Source: Butyrivibrio sp.
GTDB lineage: Bacteria; Bacillota; Clostridia; Lachnospirales; Lachnospiraceae
NCBI GenBank assembly: GCA_015056625.1
Contig: SVFY01000008.1
Span: forward strand, 1 to 64,000
Direction: 5' to 3'
Length of the DNA stretch: 64,000 nucleotides
This document shows positions 1-8,222 of this stretch, piece after piece. Both the position numbers and the translations under genes were made by a program. The notes beneath the pieces were generated by a model. It did no database searches and was not told the DNA's origin. It saw only the letters and a list, made by a program, of their open reading frames with translations. Position 1 is the stretch's first letter. Every line of letters starts with the position of its first letter.

Positions 1-153
1 AGCATTCAGAAGTGGGTTGGACATGCAGACATCAATACCACTCTTAAAATATATGCAAAAGTAAAAGATAAAGAGGCCAAGAGAGAAATTTCAGATACAA
101 TGACAGGAATAATTCCTCTTAAGGATTATTCCGAGCATGATAACGACCAGTAA
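1..153 (+). CDS. Tyrosine recombinase/integrase, C-terminal fragment (cut by window edge)
   Basis: Reading frame 1 is open from base 1 to TAA at 151-153 and gives 50 residues. It includes WVGHADINTTLKIYAKV, which matches the last catalytic box of tyrosine recombinases (LGH-x-TT-x-x-YA-V, with histidine and the nucleophile tyrosine). The rest of the gene lies outside the window. The gene ends 95 bp before the 3' end of a minus-strand tRNA-Pro. This is the same geometry as the complete integrase next to tRNA-Gly at 16.1-17.5 kb, so this is probably the right end of another integrated element whose body lies to the left. Family is clear; element identity is inferred. Confidence 0.85.
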   Translation, partial: SIQKWVGHADINTTLKIYAKVKDKEAKREISDTMTGIIPLKDYSEHDNDQ

Positions 154-247
154 CTAAACAATTTAATATAGTTTATAGAGAGCTTTCTGTGTTATCAGAT
201 GGTTTTTGGTGGAATAAAAGGAAAATGGTAGAATTGGGCATAAAAAA

Positions 248-321
248 TCGGGGTGACAGGATTCGAACCTGCGACCTCGTCGTCCCGAACGACGCGCTCT
301 ACCAAGCTGAGCCACACCCCG
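248..321 (-). tRNA. tRNA-Pro (CGG anticodon)
   Basis: On the minus strand the sequence folds as a full cloverleaf. The acceptor stem is CGGGGTG/CACCCCG with discriminator A, the D arm contains GGCTCAGCTTGGTAGAGC, and the T arm contains GGTTCGAATCC. The anticodon stem CGTCG/CGACG encloses loop TTCGGGA, giving anticodon CGG (proline). CCA is not encoded. Its 3' end faces the integrase fragment at 1-153, so it is a likely attachment site. Confidence 0.93.
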
Positions 322-350
322 TGGAAAAATTATTGAGTTGAAAAATCGGT

Positions 351-402
351 TTCGGGCGCAACGTCCCGAACGCAGCGCTCTACCAAGCTGAGCCACGCCC
401 CG
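351..402 (-). pseudogene. Truncated tRNA-Pro copy
   Basis: The minus strand from 402 downward repeats the 5' half of the neighbouring tRNA-Pro (acceptor strand CGGGGCG, D arm GGCTCAGCTTGGTAGAGCGC, anticodon loop TTCGGGA). The anticodon stem is mispaired on its 3' side, and the T arm and 3' acceptor strand are missing. It cannot fold as a working tRNA. It looks like a remnant of a duplicated or disrupted tRNA-Pro at an integration hot spot. Confidence 0.75.
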
Positions 403-433
403 CACCAACATATTATATTTGATATTCTTTTCT

Positions 434-461
434 TTAGCAAGTGCTGTAATTAGGGTATAAT
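434..461 (+). promoter_or_regulatory. Probable sigma-A promoter for the ECF sigma gene
   Basis: TTAGCA (434-439), a 16-bp spacer and a perfect TATAAT (456-461) lie 33 bp upstream of the sigma factor start. The -35 match is only partial. Confidence 0.55.
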
Positions 462-493
462 TAATAATCATATTATCTTTAGAGGGTGGAAAT

Positions 494-967
494 ATGCTGA
501 CAAAAGAAGAGATTTATACTCAGTACAGAGACAAGGTGTTTGGATATGTAAGAAATCATGTAAATTCACCGGAGGATGCTGAGGATATAACCAGTGATAT
601 CTTCGTAAAGGTTTACAGTAAGCTGGATACCTATGATGAGTCCAAGGCAAGTCTTTCAACCTGGATTTATTCAATGACCAGCAATACCGTGATAGATTTT
701 TACAGAACCAATCACGTTCATTCTGAGATCCCGGAGGATCTTAGCGATGAAGGAAGCACTATTGAGGATGAGATCTTAAACAACGAGAGCCTTGAGCTTC
801 TTGCTGATGCCCTCAGCAAACTTCCTCAGGAGCTAATGGACATAATAGTCCTTAGGTATTACAAGGGACTTACCCTTCAGGATATAGCAGTCAAGATGAA
901 CCTGTCATATGGCGTCGCCAAGTTAAGGCACAGAGAGGCTTTGGGAAAACTTAGAGAAATGTTGTAA
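494..967 (+). CDS. RNA polymerase sigma factor, ECF (sigma-70) family
   Basis: The 157-residue protein has the usual ECF length. Residues about 1-75 carry region 2 (YRDKVFGYVRNHV, then EDAEDITSDIFVKVY). Residues about 105-155 carry region 4 with the helix-turn-helix LTLQDIAVKMNLSYGVAKLR. It would direct RNA polymerase to a small regulon. The start ATG follows the ribosome site AGAGGGTGG. No transmembrane anti-sigma gene follows. Instead a small soluble protein is encoded 81 bp downstream, so how this sigma factor is held inactive is not visible here. Family assignment is secure; signal and regulon are unknown. Confidence 0.92.
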   Translation: MLTKEEIYTQYRDKVFGYVRNHVNSPEDAEDITSDIFVKVYSKLDTYDESKASLSTWIYSMTSNTVIDFYRTNHVHSEIPEDLSDEGSTIEDEILNNESLELLADALSKLPQELMDIIVLRYYKGLTLQDIAVKMNLSYGVAKLRHREALGKLREML

Positions 968-1048
968 AAAAAATTTGCCACATGTTTTTATCGTTCGTAT
1001 AAATCATTGAAAGCAAATTAAAGACGCTTATAAAAGTGGAGGTTAATT

Positions 1049-1312
1049 ATGGAAAATAAATTAGCAAGACTGTTTGATTATCAGAAGTTTTCACCTAATG
1101 ATAAGCTTGCATCTATCATAGCGGATGTAGAATCAAGATATCAGACTGATATTGAGGTTCTTTCAGATGATGAGCTTGGAATGCTCAATGCAGCAGGCAG
1201 TGTAGATGCACTGATGAAAAGAACAGCTGAAAAGAATTCTAAGAACGCTATACGTTCAAAAAATGGAGTGGCTTCCAAAAATGGTGTACAGTCAAAAAAC
1301 AGTCTGACTTGA
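1049..1312 (+). CDS. Small hypothetical protein with four SKN hexapeptide repeats
   Basis: This 87-residue protein has no family I recognise. The start is supported by AAAGTGGAGG seven bases upstream. The N-terminal half is acidic and probably helical and ends in LSDDELGMLNAAG, which resembles the double-glycine-type leader ends of some exported or modified peptides. The last 24 residues (64-87) are four hexads beginning SKN: SKNAIR, SKNGVA, SKNGVQ, SKNSLT. There is no cysteine and no membrane segment. It lies between the ECF sigma gene and a strong terminator, so the two genes may share a transcript. A role as sigma-factor partner or as a processed peptide is speculative. Confidence 0.7.
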   Translation: MENKLARLFDYQKFSPNDKLASIIADVESRYQTDIEVLSDDELGMLNAAGSVDALMKRTAEKNSKNAIRSKNGVASKNGVQSKNSLT

Positions 1313-1331
1313 TAAATAACATTTAAAACAG

Positions 1332-1367
1332 ACAGGGCACGAGATGTGATCTCGTGCCCTGTTTTTT
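1332..1367 (+). terminator. Rho-independent terminator after the small repeat protein
   Basis: A perfect 14-bp stem (ACAGGGCACGAGAT at 1332-1345 with its complement at 1349-1362) has a 3-base loop and is followed by a T run. Confidence 0.93.
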
Positions 1368-1414
1368 GGTGCATATTTTGTGGATGTATTAAACTCAAAA
1401 ATGGCATAAAAATA

Positions 1415-1487
1415 AGCGATAGACGGGGCTCGAACCCGCGGTCTCCACCTTGGCAAGGTGGCGCTTTACCAACTAAGCTACTATCGC
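1415..1487 (-). tRNA. tRNA-Gly (GCC anticodon), copy 1
   Basis: The minus strand folds as a cloverleaf with acceptor stem GCGATAG/CTATCGC, anticodon stem CCACC/GGTGG around loop TTGCCAA (anticodon GCC), and T arm GGTTCGAGCC. The gene is identical to the copy at 17528-17600. Confidence 0.95.
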
Positions 1488-1585
1488 ATTTCCTGTCATT
1501 GCCGACAGCAAAATAAATATTAAACCACAATGCCTGCTTTGTCAATAGCTTTTTCTTAAGGCGCTGATTTGGTACAATCGGATTT

Positions 1586-2665
1586 ATGGATAAGCAGTAT
1601 AAAAACAGCGAAAACAGACAATATCTGATATTTATAATTACTATCATTTTCGTAATGATCACCATGATACTTGGCGCTTTTGCCTTCAGGTTTTATAAAC
1701 AGAGCGTTGGTGGCAAGTCTGATATCAGAGAATACGATAAGTATTATTGTCTCATAACTGATAACTATAAATCTGACTTTTGGCAGTCTGTGTACGAAGG
1801 AGCTTTAGAGGCCGCAAAGGAGGAAAACATTTACGTTGACCTTTTGGGAAGTAACCTTCCAGGAGACTACTCCACAGAGGACCTTATGAAGATCGCCATT
1901 TCTGCAAGACCGGACGCCATCATGGTGGCTGCAGACGAGTCTGAGACCATGACTGAGCTTATCAATGAGGCTGTAGCAAATGAAATCCCGGTGGTTACTC
2001 TTTATGGAGACAACACAAAATCAAACAGACTCAGCTTTGTGGGAGTTGGTGGCTACAGTATTGGCAAGATGTACGGCAAGGAAGTCATTAATGTCATCAA
2101 GGAGAGGCGCAGGGAAGACTTCATAGAGGCAGAGAGCTTCGAAGAGCGCTCCCACGTCAAGGTTGTTGTGATCGTCAACTCTGACTCCAAGGATACGGGT
2201 CAGAATATCATAATCCCTGCAATGCAGGATGCGATCATGGAAGAAAACGCCACAGATGCGGAGTTTTCCATAACGATCATGCCTGTTGACAGTTCAAACT
2301 CTTTTTCCGTCGAGGAATCTATAAGAGATATCTTCATGGAGGAGGAAGTTCCTGATGTCATAGTGTGCCTCAACGAACTTAGCACAGTCTGTGCTTACCA
2401 GGCGGTTGTCGATTTTAACAAGGTTGGAGAGGTCAACATCCTTGGCTATTACGATTCAAAAGATATCCTTACTGCCATAGACAGAGGAGGAATCTATGCC
2501 ACTGTCTCCATAGATGCAAGGCAGCTTGGAGAGTACAGTATAAAAGCCCTTTCGGATTACTATGAGCTTGGCAATACAAGCGAATACTATCTGGCGGATG
2601 TTACCCTCATCAATAAGGACAATGCCGCCCAGTTTCTGACAGGGGAGGATGAAGATGAAGACTAG
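1586..2665 (+). CDS. Membrane-anchored sugar-binding receptor of a three-component sensor (XylFII-like)
   Basis: The 359-residue protein has one N-terminal transmembrane segment (about 13-35) without a lipobox cysteine. It is followed by an extracellular periplasmic-binding-protein fold of the ribose/galactose type (DNYKSDFWQSVYEGALEAAK; RPDAIMVAADESETMTELI; IPVVTLYGD; GYYDSKDILTAID). It overlaps the downstream LytS-type kinase gene, which is followed by a YesN-type regulator and sugar transport genes. This is the arrangement of XylFII-LytS-YesN in solventogenic clostridia, where the receptor binds xylose outside the cell and activates the kinase. The ligand here is inferred. The ATG has a weak ribosome site, and TACAAT lies only 7 bases upstream of it. 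Confidence 0.8.
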   Translation: MDKQYKNSENRQYLIFIITIIFVMITMILGAFAFRFYKQSVGGKSDIREYDKYYCLITDNYKSDFWQSVYEGALEAAKEENIYVDLLGSNLPGDYSTEDLMKIAISARPDAIMVAADESETMTELINEAVANEIPVVTLYGDNTKSNRLSFVGVGGYSIGKMYGKEVINVIKERRREDFIEAESFEERSHVKVVVIVNSDSKDTGQNIIIPAMQDAIMEENATDAEFSITIMPVDSSNSFSVEESIRDIFMEEEVPDVIVCLNELSTVCAYQAVVDFNKVGEVNILGYYDSKDILTAIDRGGIYATVSIDARQLGEYSIKALSDYYELGNTSEYYLADVTLINKDNAAQFLTGEDEDED

Positions 2666-4166
2666 GTTCTTTGACAAGCCCCTGCATTTCAAGATCATAC
2701 TGGTCTGTGCCATCACCAACGTGATCGTCTTTGTGGTGAACATTTTTCTTATCCTTGGAATCAACTCCATGTCCAACGATATGGAAATGGCTTATCTGGA
2801 CAACAGGCAGCTAAGCGAACTGTCATCTTCCCTTAGTGATGTTCAGGATTCCATGACGGAGTATTTGAGCTCTAAGACCAGTGAATCTTTGGAAAACTAC
2901 TACAGAAGCGCCCAGAGATATCAGGACCTTTCAGAGGCACTTAGCGATACCGTGACAGACCAGAGCTATGACAGGATGGAGCGAAATATCAAGTTTATGT
3001 CCAGGACCTATCTGGATGTTGTTGCTCAGACTGTTGAGGCCAAGAGAGGCCGTAATGTTGAGAAGTACCGTACATATTATGAAGATGCAACCCAGCTATG
3101 TGAAGACATAGAAGCATATATCACCAATCTTGATCTTGAGCTTTTTGTTGTAAACTCAGAGAAGTACACAGCCCTCACGAGAGCTTTTAAAAAATTTGAG
3201 GTGGCAGGCGTCTTTGTTATGACTATCATCATGGTCGGTAATGTAATTCTTATTTCAAGCCTCGTAAATACCATGATCATGCCGCTTAAGAATCTTGCAA
3301 ATTCGGCGGATGAAGTGTCAAAGGGTAATTTTGACACGGAGCTTCCGGCAACTGCTTACAATGATGAGATCGGGATTGTAACAAGAACCTTTAACAAGAT
3401 GGTTGTCAGCATCAAGCAGTACATCGAGCGGCTTAAAGAGAGTATGGAAAAAGAGCGACTCCTTCAGGAAAAAGAGCTGATGATGACCGCGCATCTTAAA
3501 GAGGCTCAGCTTAAGTATCTTCAGGCCCAGATCAATCCACATTTTCTTTTTAACACCCTAAACGCAGGTGCTCAGCTGGCCATGATGGAGGGAGCAGATA
3601 AGACCTACGAGTATGTCCAGACAGTGGCGGACTTCTTTAGATATAACGTTAAAAACAACAAGAATGACGTTACGGTAAGTGAAGAAGTTGAACTTGTTGA
3701 TAACTATATTCATATCCTGAATGTTAGATTTTCAGGAGATATTGGCTATGAAAAGCAGATAGATAAAAGGCTTCTTGATATCAAGATGCCCAGCATGATC
3801 CTCCAGCCCATCGTTGAAAATGCTGTAAATCATGGCATAAGAGAAATGGGAGATAAGGGAAAGATAAGCCTTAAGGTCTACAGGGATGCCGAGGATGTGT
3901 GCATAAGTGTCGCTGACAACGGCAAGGGCATCGCAAAGGAAGAGATCGACAGGATCCTTGATGGAAGCTACGAGCCAAGAGAGCAGCAGTACGACAACAA
4001 CGGTATCGGTCTTGACAATGTTATCTCAAGACTCAGGCTCTACGCAGAAAGAAGAGACGTTGTTGAAATACACAGCCAAGGCGAAAATATGGGCTGCGAA
4101 TTTATAGTCCGCATTCCAAGACAAAAGAAAGAAGTAAGCAATGTACAGAGTGATGATCGCGGATGA
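2655..4166 (+). CDS. Sensor histidine kinase, LytS/YesM family
   Basis: The protein has an N-terminal membrane helix (about 11-34), an extracellular helical region, a second helix (about 181-205) and a HAMP segment (MIMPLKNLANSADEVSKGNF). The His_kinase box QINPHFLFNTLN places the phospho-accepting histidine near residue 296. The ATP-binding boxes are QPIVENAVNHGI, DNGKGI and GIGLDNV. It should phosphorylate the regulator encoded next. An ATG at 2649 is also in frame but touches the GGGGAGG ribosome site, so 2655 is better spaced. The gene overlaps both neighbours, which suggests translational coupling and a fixed receptor-kinase ratio. Family is secure. Confidence 0.92.
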   Translation: MKTRFFDKPLHFKIILVCAITNVIVFVVNIFLILGINSMSNDMEMAYLDNRQLSELSSSLSDVQDSMTEYLSSKTSESLENYYRSAQRYQDLSEALSDTVTDQSYDRMERNIKFMSRTYLDVVAQTVEAKRGRNVEKYRTYYEDATQLCEDIEAYITNLDLELFVVNSEKYTALTRAFKKFEVAGVFVMTIIMVGNVILISSLVNTMIMPLKNLANSADEVSKGNFDTELPATAYNDEIGIVTRTFNKMVVSIKQYIERLKESMEKERLLQEKELMMTAHLKEAQLKYLQAQINPHFLFNTLNAGAQLAMMEGADKTYEYVQTVADFFRYNVKNNKNDVTVSEEVELVDNYIHILNVRFSGDIGYEKQIDKRLLDIKMPSMILQPIVENAVNHGIREMGDKGKISLKVYRDAEDVCISVADNGKGIAKEEIDRILDGSYEPREQQYDNNGIGLDNVISRLRLYAERRDVVEIHSQGENMGCEFIVRIPRQKKEVSNVQSDDRG

Positions 4167-5736
4167 CGAGGGAATCGTCATTGATTCAATGAAGTTCATA
4201 ATAGAGAAGGCCTTCGGAGACCAGTGCAGCTTTGAATTTGCCAAGACGGGCAGAGGGCTCATTGAAGTGGCAGAACAGTTCAGACCGGATATTGCAGTGG
4301 TGGACATTCACATGCCAGGCATCAACGGAATAGACGCCATCAAGGAAATGAAGCAGTTTTGTCCCAATGCAGTGTTTATTGTAATGTCAGCCTACGACAA
4401 GTTCGATTACGCCAAAGAAGCCATTAAACTTGGGGTTATGGAATACATCACCAAGCCCATGGACAGAATGAAGGTAGTAGATACCTTAAAGCGTGCCATG
4501 GATCAGATCGATTCTGACAGAGCCAAGAGAAGCAATGACCTCCTTATAAAAGAAAAACTAGAGACCATAGAGCCCATCATTGAAAATGGACTTATCTATG
4601 ACATTCTTTTGCAGGAACACTTTGAGGAGGATGTGGACAGCTACAAGAGCATCCTTGGAATAGAAGAGGATTACGGATATATGATGGCCATAGTATGTGG
4701 TGAATCTCAGGAGGGCAACCACATGACCAATGCTGTTGGAAGCTCCGTTAAGGTATCTGGCATGTATAGAGAGATCCGTGAAGGGGTCAAGAGCTTTTTT
4801 GACTGCAAGATCGGTAATGTCATGGCCAACAAGATTGCTGTGCTGGTGCCATATAGCAGCAACGTCCTGGAATACAACGACAGAACAAGGCTCATTGACA
4901 GGGCAAGAGAGCTATGCAGATACCTAAGGAAAAAGACAGATATCAACTTCAGGGTTGGGATTGGGGCTCTGCACCCATTAAGGGATCTTGGCGAATCCTA
5001 CAGGGAAGCGCTTAATGCGCTGATCGCCACTACAGGAAGCGTGGCCCACGTAGATGACCTTACCATCAGCTGCAGCTATGAGGATGATTACCCTAAGGAA
5101 TTAGAGAAACCAATGTTTGAGGCGGTTTCAAAGGGTGACCTCAATGGAATGCTTGTGTATGCAGGTAAGTATGCGGACTGGATGTGCCAGAGGGCAAGCG
5201 GCGGAGATCTGATGTCCATGAGACTTAAGGCGCTGGAGTTTGCTCTTTATGCTGAGCATATAGCATATCAAAGTGGTGGGCAGACCTACCGGTATTCAGG
5301 CAGAAACACTTATCTTCCGGAGATCATGGGACTTAATTCCCCAGAGGAAGTAAGGGACTGGTTTATGGGGAAACTGACAACTGCCTGCAGCGATGTTGTA
5401 AGTAAGCGCGAAGAGAGGTCCAATGACATAATAAGGACTGCCATGGATTATATCAATGACAACTACAGCAAGGAGATATCTCTTGATGAAGTCTCCAGGC
5501 AGGTCAACATTTCACCCTATTACTTCAGCAAGATATTTAAAGAGGAGAGTGGTCTTAACTTTATCGAGTATCTGACCAACATCAGGATAGATAAGGCAAA
5601 AGAGCTGTTAGCCGGAACGGACATGTCCATCAAGGAGGTCTGTGCCACCTGTGGATATACCGATCCTAACTATTTTAGCCGAAGCTTTAAAAAGAACGTT
5701 GGAGTAACACCAACCGAGTTCAAAGAGAGAAGGTAA
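4141..5736 (+). CDS. Response regulator, YesN type (receiver plus AraC DNA-binding domain)
   Basis: The 531-residue protein starts with a CheY-like receiver. The acidic pair is at residues 8-9, the phospho-acceptor Asp55 lies in VVDIHMPG, and the conserved lysine is in YITKPMD. A long middle region of about 300 residues is typical of YesN proteins. The C-terminal 100 residues are an AraC double helix-turn-helix (EISLDEVSRQVNISPYYFSK; CGYTDPNYFSRSFKKNVGVTP). It overlaps the kinase gene by 26 bp and probably activates the sugar transport genes downstream when phosphorylated. Family secure; targets inferred from context. Confidence 0.93.
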   Translation: MYRVMIADDEGIVIDSMKFIIEKAFGDQCSFEFAKTGRGLIEVAEQFRPDIAVVDIHMPGINGIDAIKEMKQFCPNAVFIVMSAYDKFDYAKEAIKLGVMEYITKPMDRMKVVDTLKRAMDQIDSDRAKRSNDLLIKEKLETIEPIIENGLIYDILLQEHFEEDVDSYKSILGIEEDYGYMMAIVCGESQEGNHMTNAVGSSVKVSGMYREIREGVKSFFDCKIGNVMANKIAVLVPYSSNVLEYNDRTRLIDRARELCRYLRKKTDINFRVGIGALHPLRDLGESYREALNALIATTGSVAHVDDLTISCSYEDDYPKELEKPMFEAVSKGDLNGMLVYAGKYADWMCQRASGGDLMSMRLKALEFALYAEHIAYQSGGQTYRYSGRNTYLPEIMGLNSPEEVRDWFMGKLTTACSDVVSKREERSNDIIRTAMDYINDNYSKEISLDEVSRQVNISPYYFSKIFKEESGLNFIEYLTNIRIDKAKELLAGTDMSIKEVCATCGYTDPNYFSRSFKKNVGVTPTEFKERR

Positions 5737-5739
5737 ACA

Positions 5740-6813
5740 ATGGGGAAAAAAGTAGGGAAGAGGGGGATTTCTTTTATCCTGGCACTTGTGCTGTTAATGG
5801 CAATGCTATCAGGCTGCGAAGGGGAAGGCGCTGACAGCAGCAAAAAGGATAAAGAGGATGATGACAAGATATCTATTGGTATGTGCTTTGACTCCTTTGT
5901 CATAGAGAGATGGCAGAGGGACAGGGATGTTTTCGTGTCCACTGCCAAGGAGCTGGGGGCTGAGGTTAACATTCAAAACGCCAACGGTGACCCGCAGGAG
6001 CAGAAGAAGCAGATTGAGTACTTCATCAAGAGCGGAATGGACGTGATAGTTGTCATCTGCATTGACTCAGAGGCTATTGCAGAATCGGTGAAGAAGGCCC
6101 AGGATGCGGGGATCAAGGTTATTGCATACGACAGGCCCATCATGGATGCAGGCGTTGATCTGTACATCTCTTTTGATAACGAAAAAGTCGGTCAGATGAT
6201 GGGAGAAGCTATTGTAAAAAGAGATGTTAAGAATGGAAAAGTCCTTATGATATGCGGCTCTCCCACTGACTTTAATGTTCCGATGGTTGAAAATGGCTTC
6301 AGGAAAGTCATGAGGGAAAATAGAAACGATGTCATTGACGTCTTCTATGCTGATGGCTGGAAGGCTGAAGAGGCTGGCAATTATGTCTATAATAACATGG
6401 ACAAAGTTGTCATGGCTGACGCAATAATGTGCGGTAATGATGACCTTGCAAGCCGAGTGGTGCATGCCCTTGCGGAAAAGAGACTTGCTGGCAAGATCCT
6501 GGTTGTGGGCCAGGACGCAGATCTTGAGGCTTGTCAGAGGATCGTCGAAGGTACTCAGCTCATGACTGTTTACAAGCCAATTGAAAAGCTTGCCCAGAAG
6601 GCTGCCCAGTCTGCAGTCATGCTGGCGGAAGGAAAGGGCGTCGAGGATGAGAACCTCTCCCAGTACGACGACGGAGCTGGAAAGGTCCCATATCTAAAGA
6701 TCGACCCAGTGAGCGTCACAGAGAGCAACATCAACGAGGTTATAATAAAGAGCGGATTCCACTTAAAGGAAGATGTGTACCTGAACGTACCAGGAAAGAT
6801 GCCATCAGGCTGA
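5740..6813 (+). CDS. D-xylose-type sugar-binding lipoprotein (XylF-like)
   Basis: The 357-residue protein has a lipoprotein signal peptide (LLMAMLSGC, Cys near 26). The mature part closely follows XylF, including IERWQRDRDVFVSTAKELGA, VIAYDRPIMDAGVDLYISFD, NEKVGQMMGEAI, VGQDADLEACQRIVEGTQ and MTVYKPIEKLAQ. It would bind xylose or a similar monosaccharide at the outer membrane face. It starts 3 bp after the regulator gene, so it is probably co-transcribed with the sensor genes rather than with the transporter beyond the terminator. It may deliver substrate to the ABC importer downstream or take part in sensing. Confidence 0.88.
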   Translation: MGKKVGKRGISFILALVLLMAMLSGCEGEGADSSKKDKEDDDKISIGMCFDSFVIERWQRDRDVFVSTAKELGAEVNIQNANGDPQEQKKQIEYFIKSGMDVIVVICIDSEAIAESVKKAQDAGIKVIAYDRPIMDAGVDLYISFDNEKVGQMMGEAIVKRDVKNGKVLMICGSPTDFNVPMVENGFRKVMRENRNDVIDVFYADGWKAEEAGNYVYNNMDKVVMADAIMCGNDDLASRVVHALAEKRLAGKILVVGQDADLEACQRIVEGTQLMTVYKPIEKLAQKAAQSAVMLAEGKGVEDENLSQYDDGAGKVPYLKIDPVSVTESNINEVIIKSGFHLKEDVYLNVPGKMPSG

Positions 6814-6838
6814 TGAGTAGCAAAAAATTGATATTTTT

Positions 6839-6877
6839 GGCTGTGCTAACAAAAAAATGCTAGCACAGCCTTTTTTA
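6839..6877 (+). terminator. Terminator after the sensor operon
   Basis: GGCTGTGCT and AGCACAGCC form a 9-bp stem (6839-6870) followed by TTTTTT. It separates the sensor and XylF-like genes from the ChvE transport genes. Confidence 0.9.
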
Positions 6878-6910
6878 TTAAATTTTTGTAAATAAAAATG
6901 TGCTGCAATT

Positions 6911-6946
6911 CATAAATCATTGCTATTTGTTTTGTGATAATTTATG
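6911..6946 (+). promoter_or_regulatory. Possible promoter and operator dyad for the monosaccharide transporter
   Basis: CATAAAT (6911-6917) and its inverted copy ATTTATG (6940-6946) flank a GATAAT (6936-6941) that could be a -10 box. No good -35 box is visible, which would fit an activator-dependent promoter. It is the only sizeable gap between the terminator and chvE. Confidence 0.4.
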
Positions 6947-6985
6947 AGTGTAAACAAACCAACTTATTTTTAAGGGAGGGTAATC

Positions 6986-8119
6986 ATGAAAAGAAAACTT
7001 TTAAGTGGATTTCTTGCAACAGCAATGACAATGTCATTACTCGTTGGTTGCGGCTCATCTGCACCAGCAGCAACAGAGACAGCTGAGGCTCCAGCAGCAG
7101 AAGCACCTGCAGCAGAAGCACCTGCAGCTGAGGCAGCAGGCGGCGGAAGAGTAGGTGTTGCAATGCCTACAAAGGATCTCCAGAGATGGAATCAGGACGG
7201 CGAGAACATGCAGAAGCAGCTCGAGGCAGCTGGATACGAAGTTGACCTTCAGTATGCATCAAACGACATTCCTACACAGGTTTCACAGATCGAGAACATG
7301 ATCTCATCTGGCGCTAAGGTTCTTGTAATCGCATCTATCGATGGTGATTCACTTGGAACAGTTCTTGAGCAGGCTAAAGAGCAGGGCGTAGCTGTTATCG
7401 CTTACGACCGTCTTATCATGAATTCAGACGCTGTTTCTTACTATGCTACATTCGATAACTACATGGTAGGAACAAAGCAGGGCGAGTATATCAGAGATCA
7501 GCTGGATCTTGACAACGCTGCAGGCCCATTCAACATCGAGCTCTTCACAGGTGATCCTGGTGACAACAACGCAAGATTCTTCTTCGGCGGCGCTATGGAC
7601 GTACTTAACAAGTACATCGACGAGGGCAAGCTTGTAGTTAAGTCAGGTCAGAAGGATTTCGACGCAGTTGCTACAGCTAACTGGGCAACAGAGAACGCTC
7701 AGTCAAGAATGGATGCTATCATTTCTGCTAACTATGCAGATGGAACAAAGCTTGACGCAGTTTTGTGCTCAAACGACTCAACAGCTCAGGGTGTCACAAA
7801 CTCTCTTGAAGCTAACTACACAGGTGATTGGCCAATCATCACAGGTCAGGACTGTGATATCGTTTCTGTAAAGAACATGATCGCTGGTAAGCAGTCAATG
7901 TCTATCTTCAAGGATACACGTACTCTTGCAGCTAAGACTGTAGAGATGGTTGACGCTATCATGAAGGGTTCAGAGGCTCCAGTTAACGATACAAAGACAT
8001 ACGACAACGGAACAGGTATCATTCCTTCATACCTTTGCGAGCCTGTATTTGCAGACGTTAACAACTACAAGGAACTTCTTATCGATTCTGGTTACTACAC
8101 AGAGGATCAGCTTAAGTAA
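6986..8119 (+). CDS. chvE: Multiple-monosaccharide ABC transporter substrate-binding lipoprotein (ChvE-like)
   Basis: The 377-residue protein has a lipobox (LLVGC) followed by an Ala/Glu/Pro linker with repeated APAAE units (about residues 25-50) that tethers the binding domain to the membrane. The mature domain resembles ChvE throughout: GVAMPTKDLQRWNQDGENM, SNDIPTQVSQIENMISSGAK, VLVIASIDGDSL, VIAYDRLIMNSDAVSYYATF, GPFNIELFTGDPGDNNA, TGQDCD and NDTKTYDNGTG. Proteins of this group bind several aldoses (galactose, arabinose, xylose, glucose). The start is fixed by AGGGAGGG upstream. The stem-loop behind it probably raises its expression over the membrane components. Confidence 0.92.
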   Translation: MKRKLLSGFLATAMTMSLLVGCGSSAPAATETAEAPAAEAPAAEAPAAEAAGGGRVGVAMPTKDLQRWNQDGENMQKQLEAAGYEVDLQYASNDIPTQVSQIENMISSGAKVLVIASIDGDSLGTVLEQAKEQGVAVIAYDRLIMNSDAVSYYATFDNYMVGTKQGEYIRDQLDLDNAAGPFNIELFTGDPGDNNARFFFGGAMDVLNKYIDEGKLVVKSGQKDFDAVATANWATENAQSRMDAIISANYADGTKLDAVLCSNDSTAQGVTNSLEANYTGDWPIITGQDCDIVSVKNMIAGKQSMSIFKDTRTLAAKTVEMVDAIMKGSEAPVNDTKTYDNGTGIIPSYLCEPVFADVNNYKELLIDSGYYTEDQLK

Positions 8120-8155
8120 GTTAAACGGGTTACGGTAAAAAACTATAATTATTAT

Positions 8156-8181
8156 GAGGCGGGCGCAATATGACCCGCCTC
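8156..8181 (+). promoter_or_regulatory. Intercistronic stem-loop between chvE and its ATPase gene
   Basis: GAGGCGGG and CCCGCCTC form a perfect 8-bp stem with a 10-base loop and no T run. Such hairpins behind binding-protein genes commonly protect the upstream mRNA or reduce read-through, giving excess binding protein. Confidence 0.7.
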
Positions 8182-8222
8182 TATTAGAGAAAAGAGATTA
8201 AGAGAGAGAAGGAGGGGTTATT

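Noticed and set aside
163-471. Minus-strand open frame of 102 residues containing repeated RGVAQLGRA
   Set aside because: It is the translation of the tRNA-Pro gene and its truncated copy; this peptide is a known artefact of translating tRNA genes.
1141-1665. Minus-strand open frame of 174 residues
   Set aside because: It runs through tRNA-Gly, a terminator and the antisense of the small repeat protein; no ribosome site or family resemblance.
7050-7140. Repeated GCAGAAGCACCTGC-like DNA in chvE
   Set aside because: It encodes an Ala/Glu/Pro linker behind the lipobox, a common tether in lipoproteins rather than a mobile or regulatory repeat.
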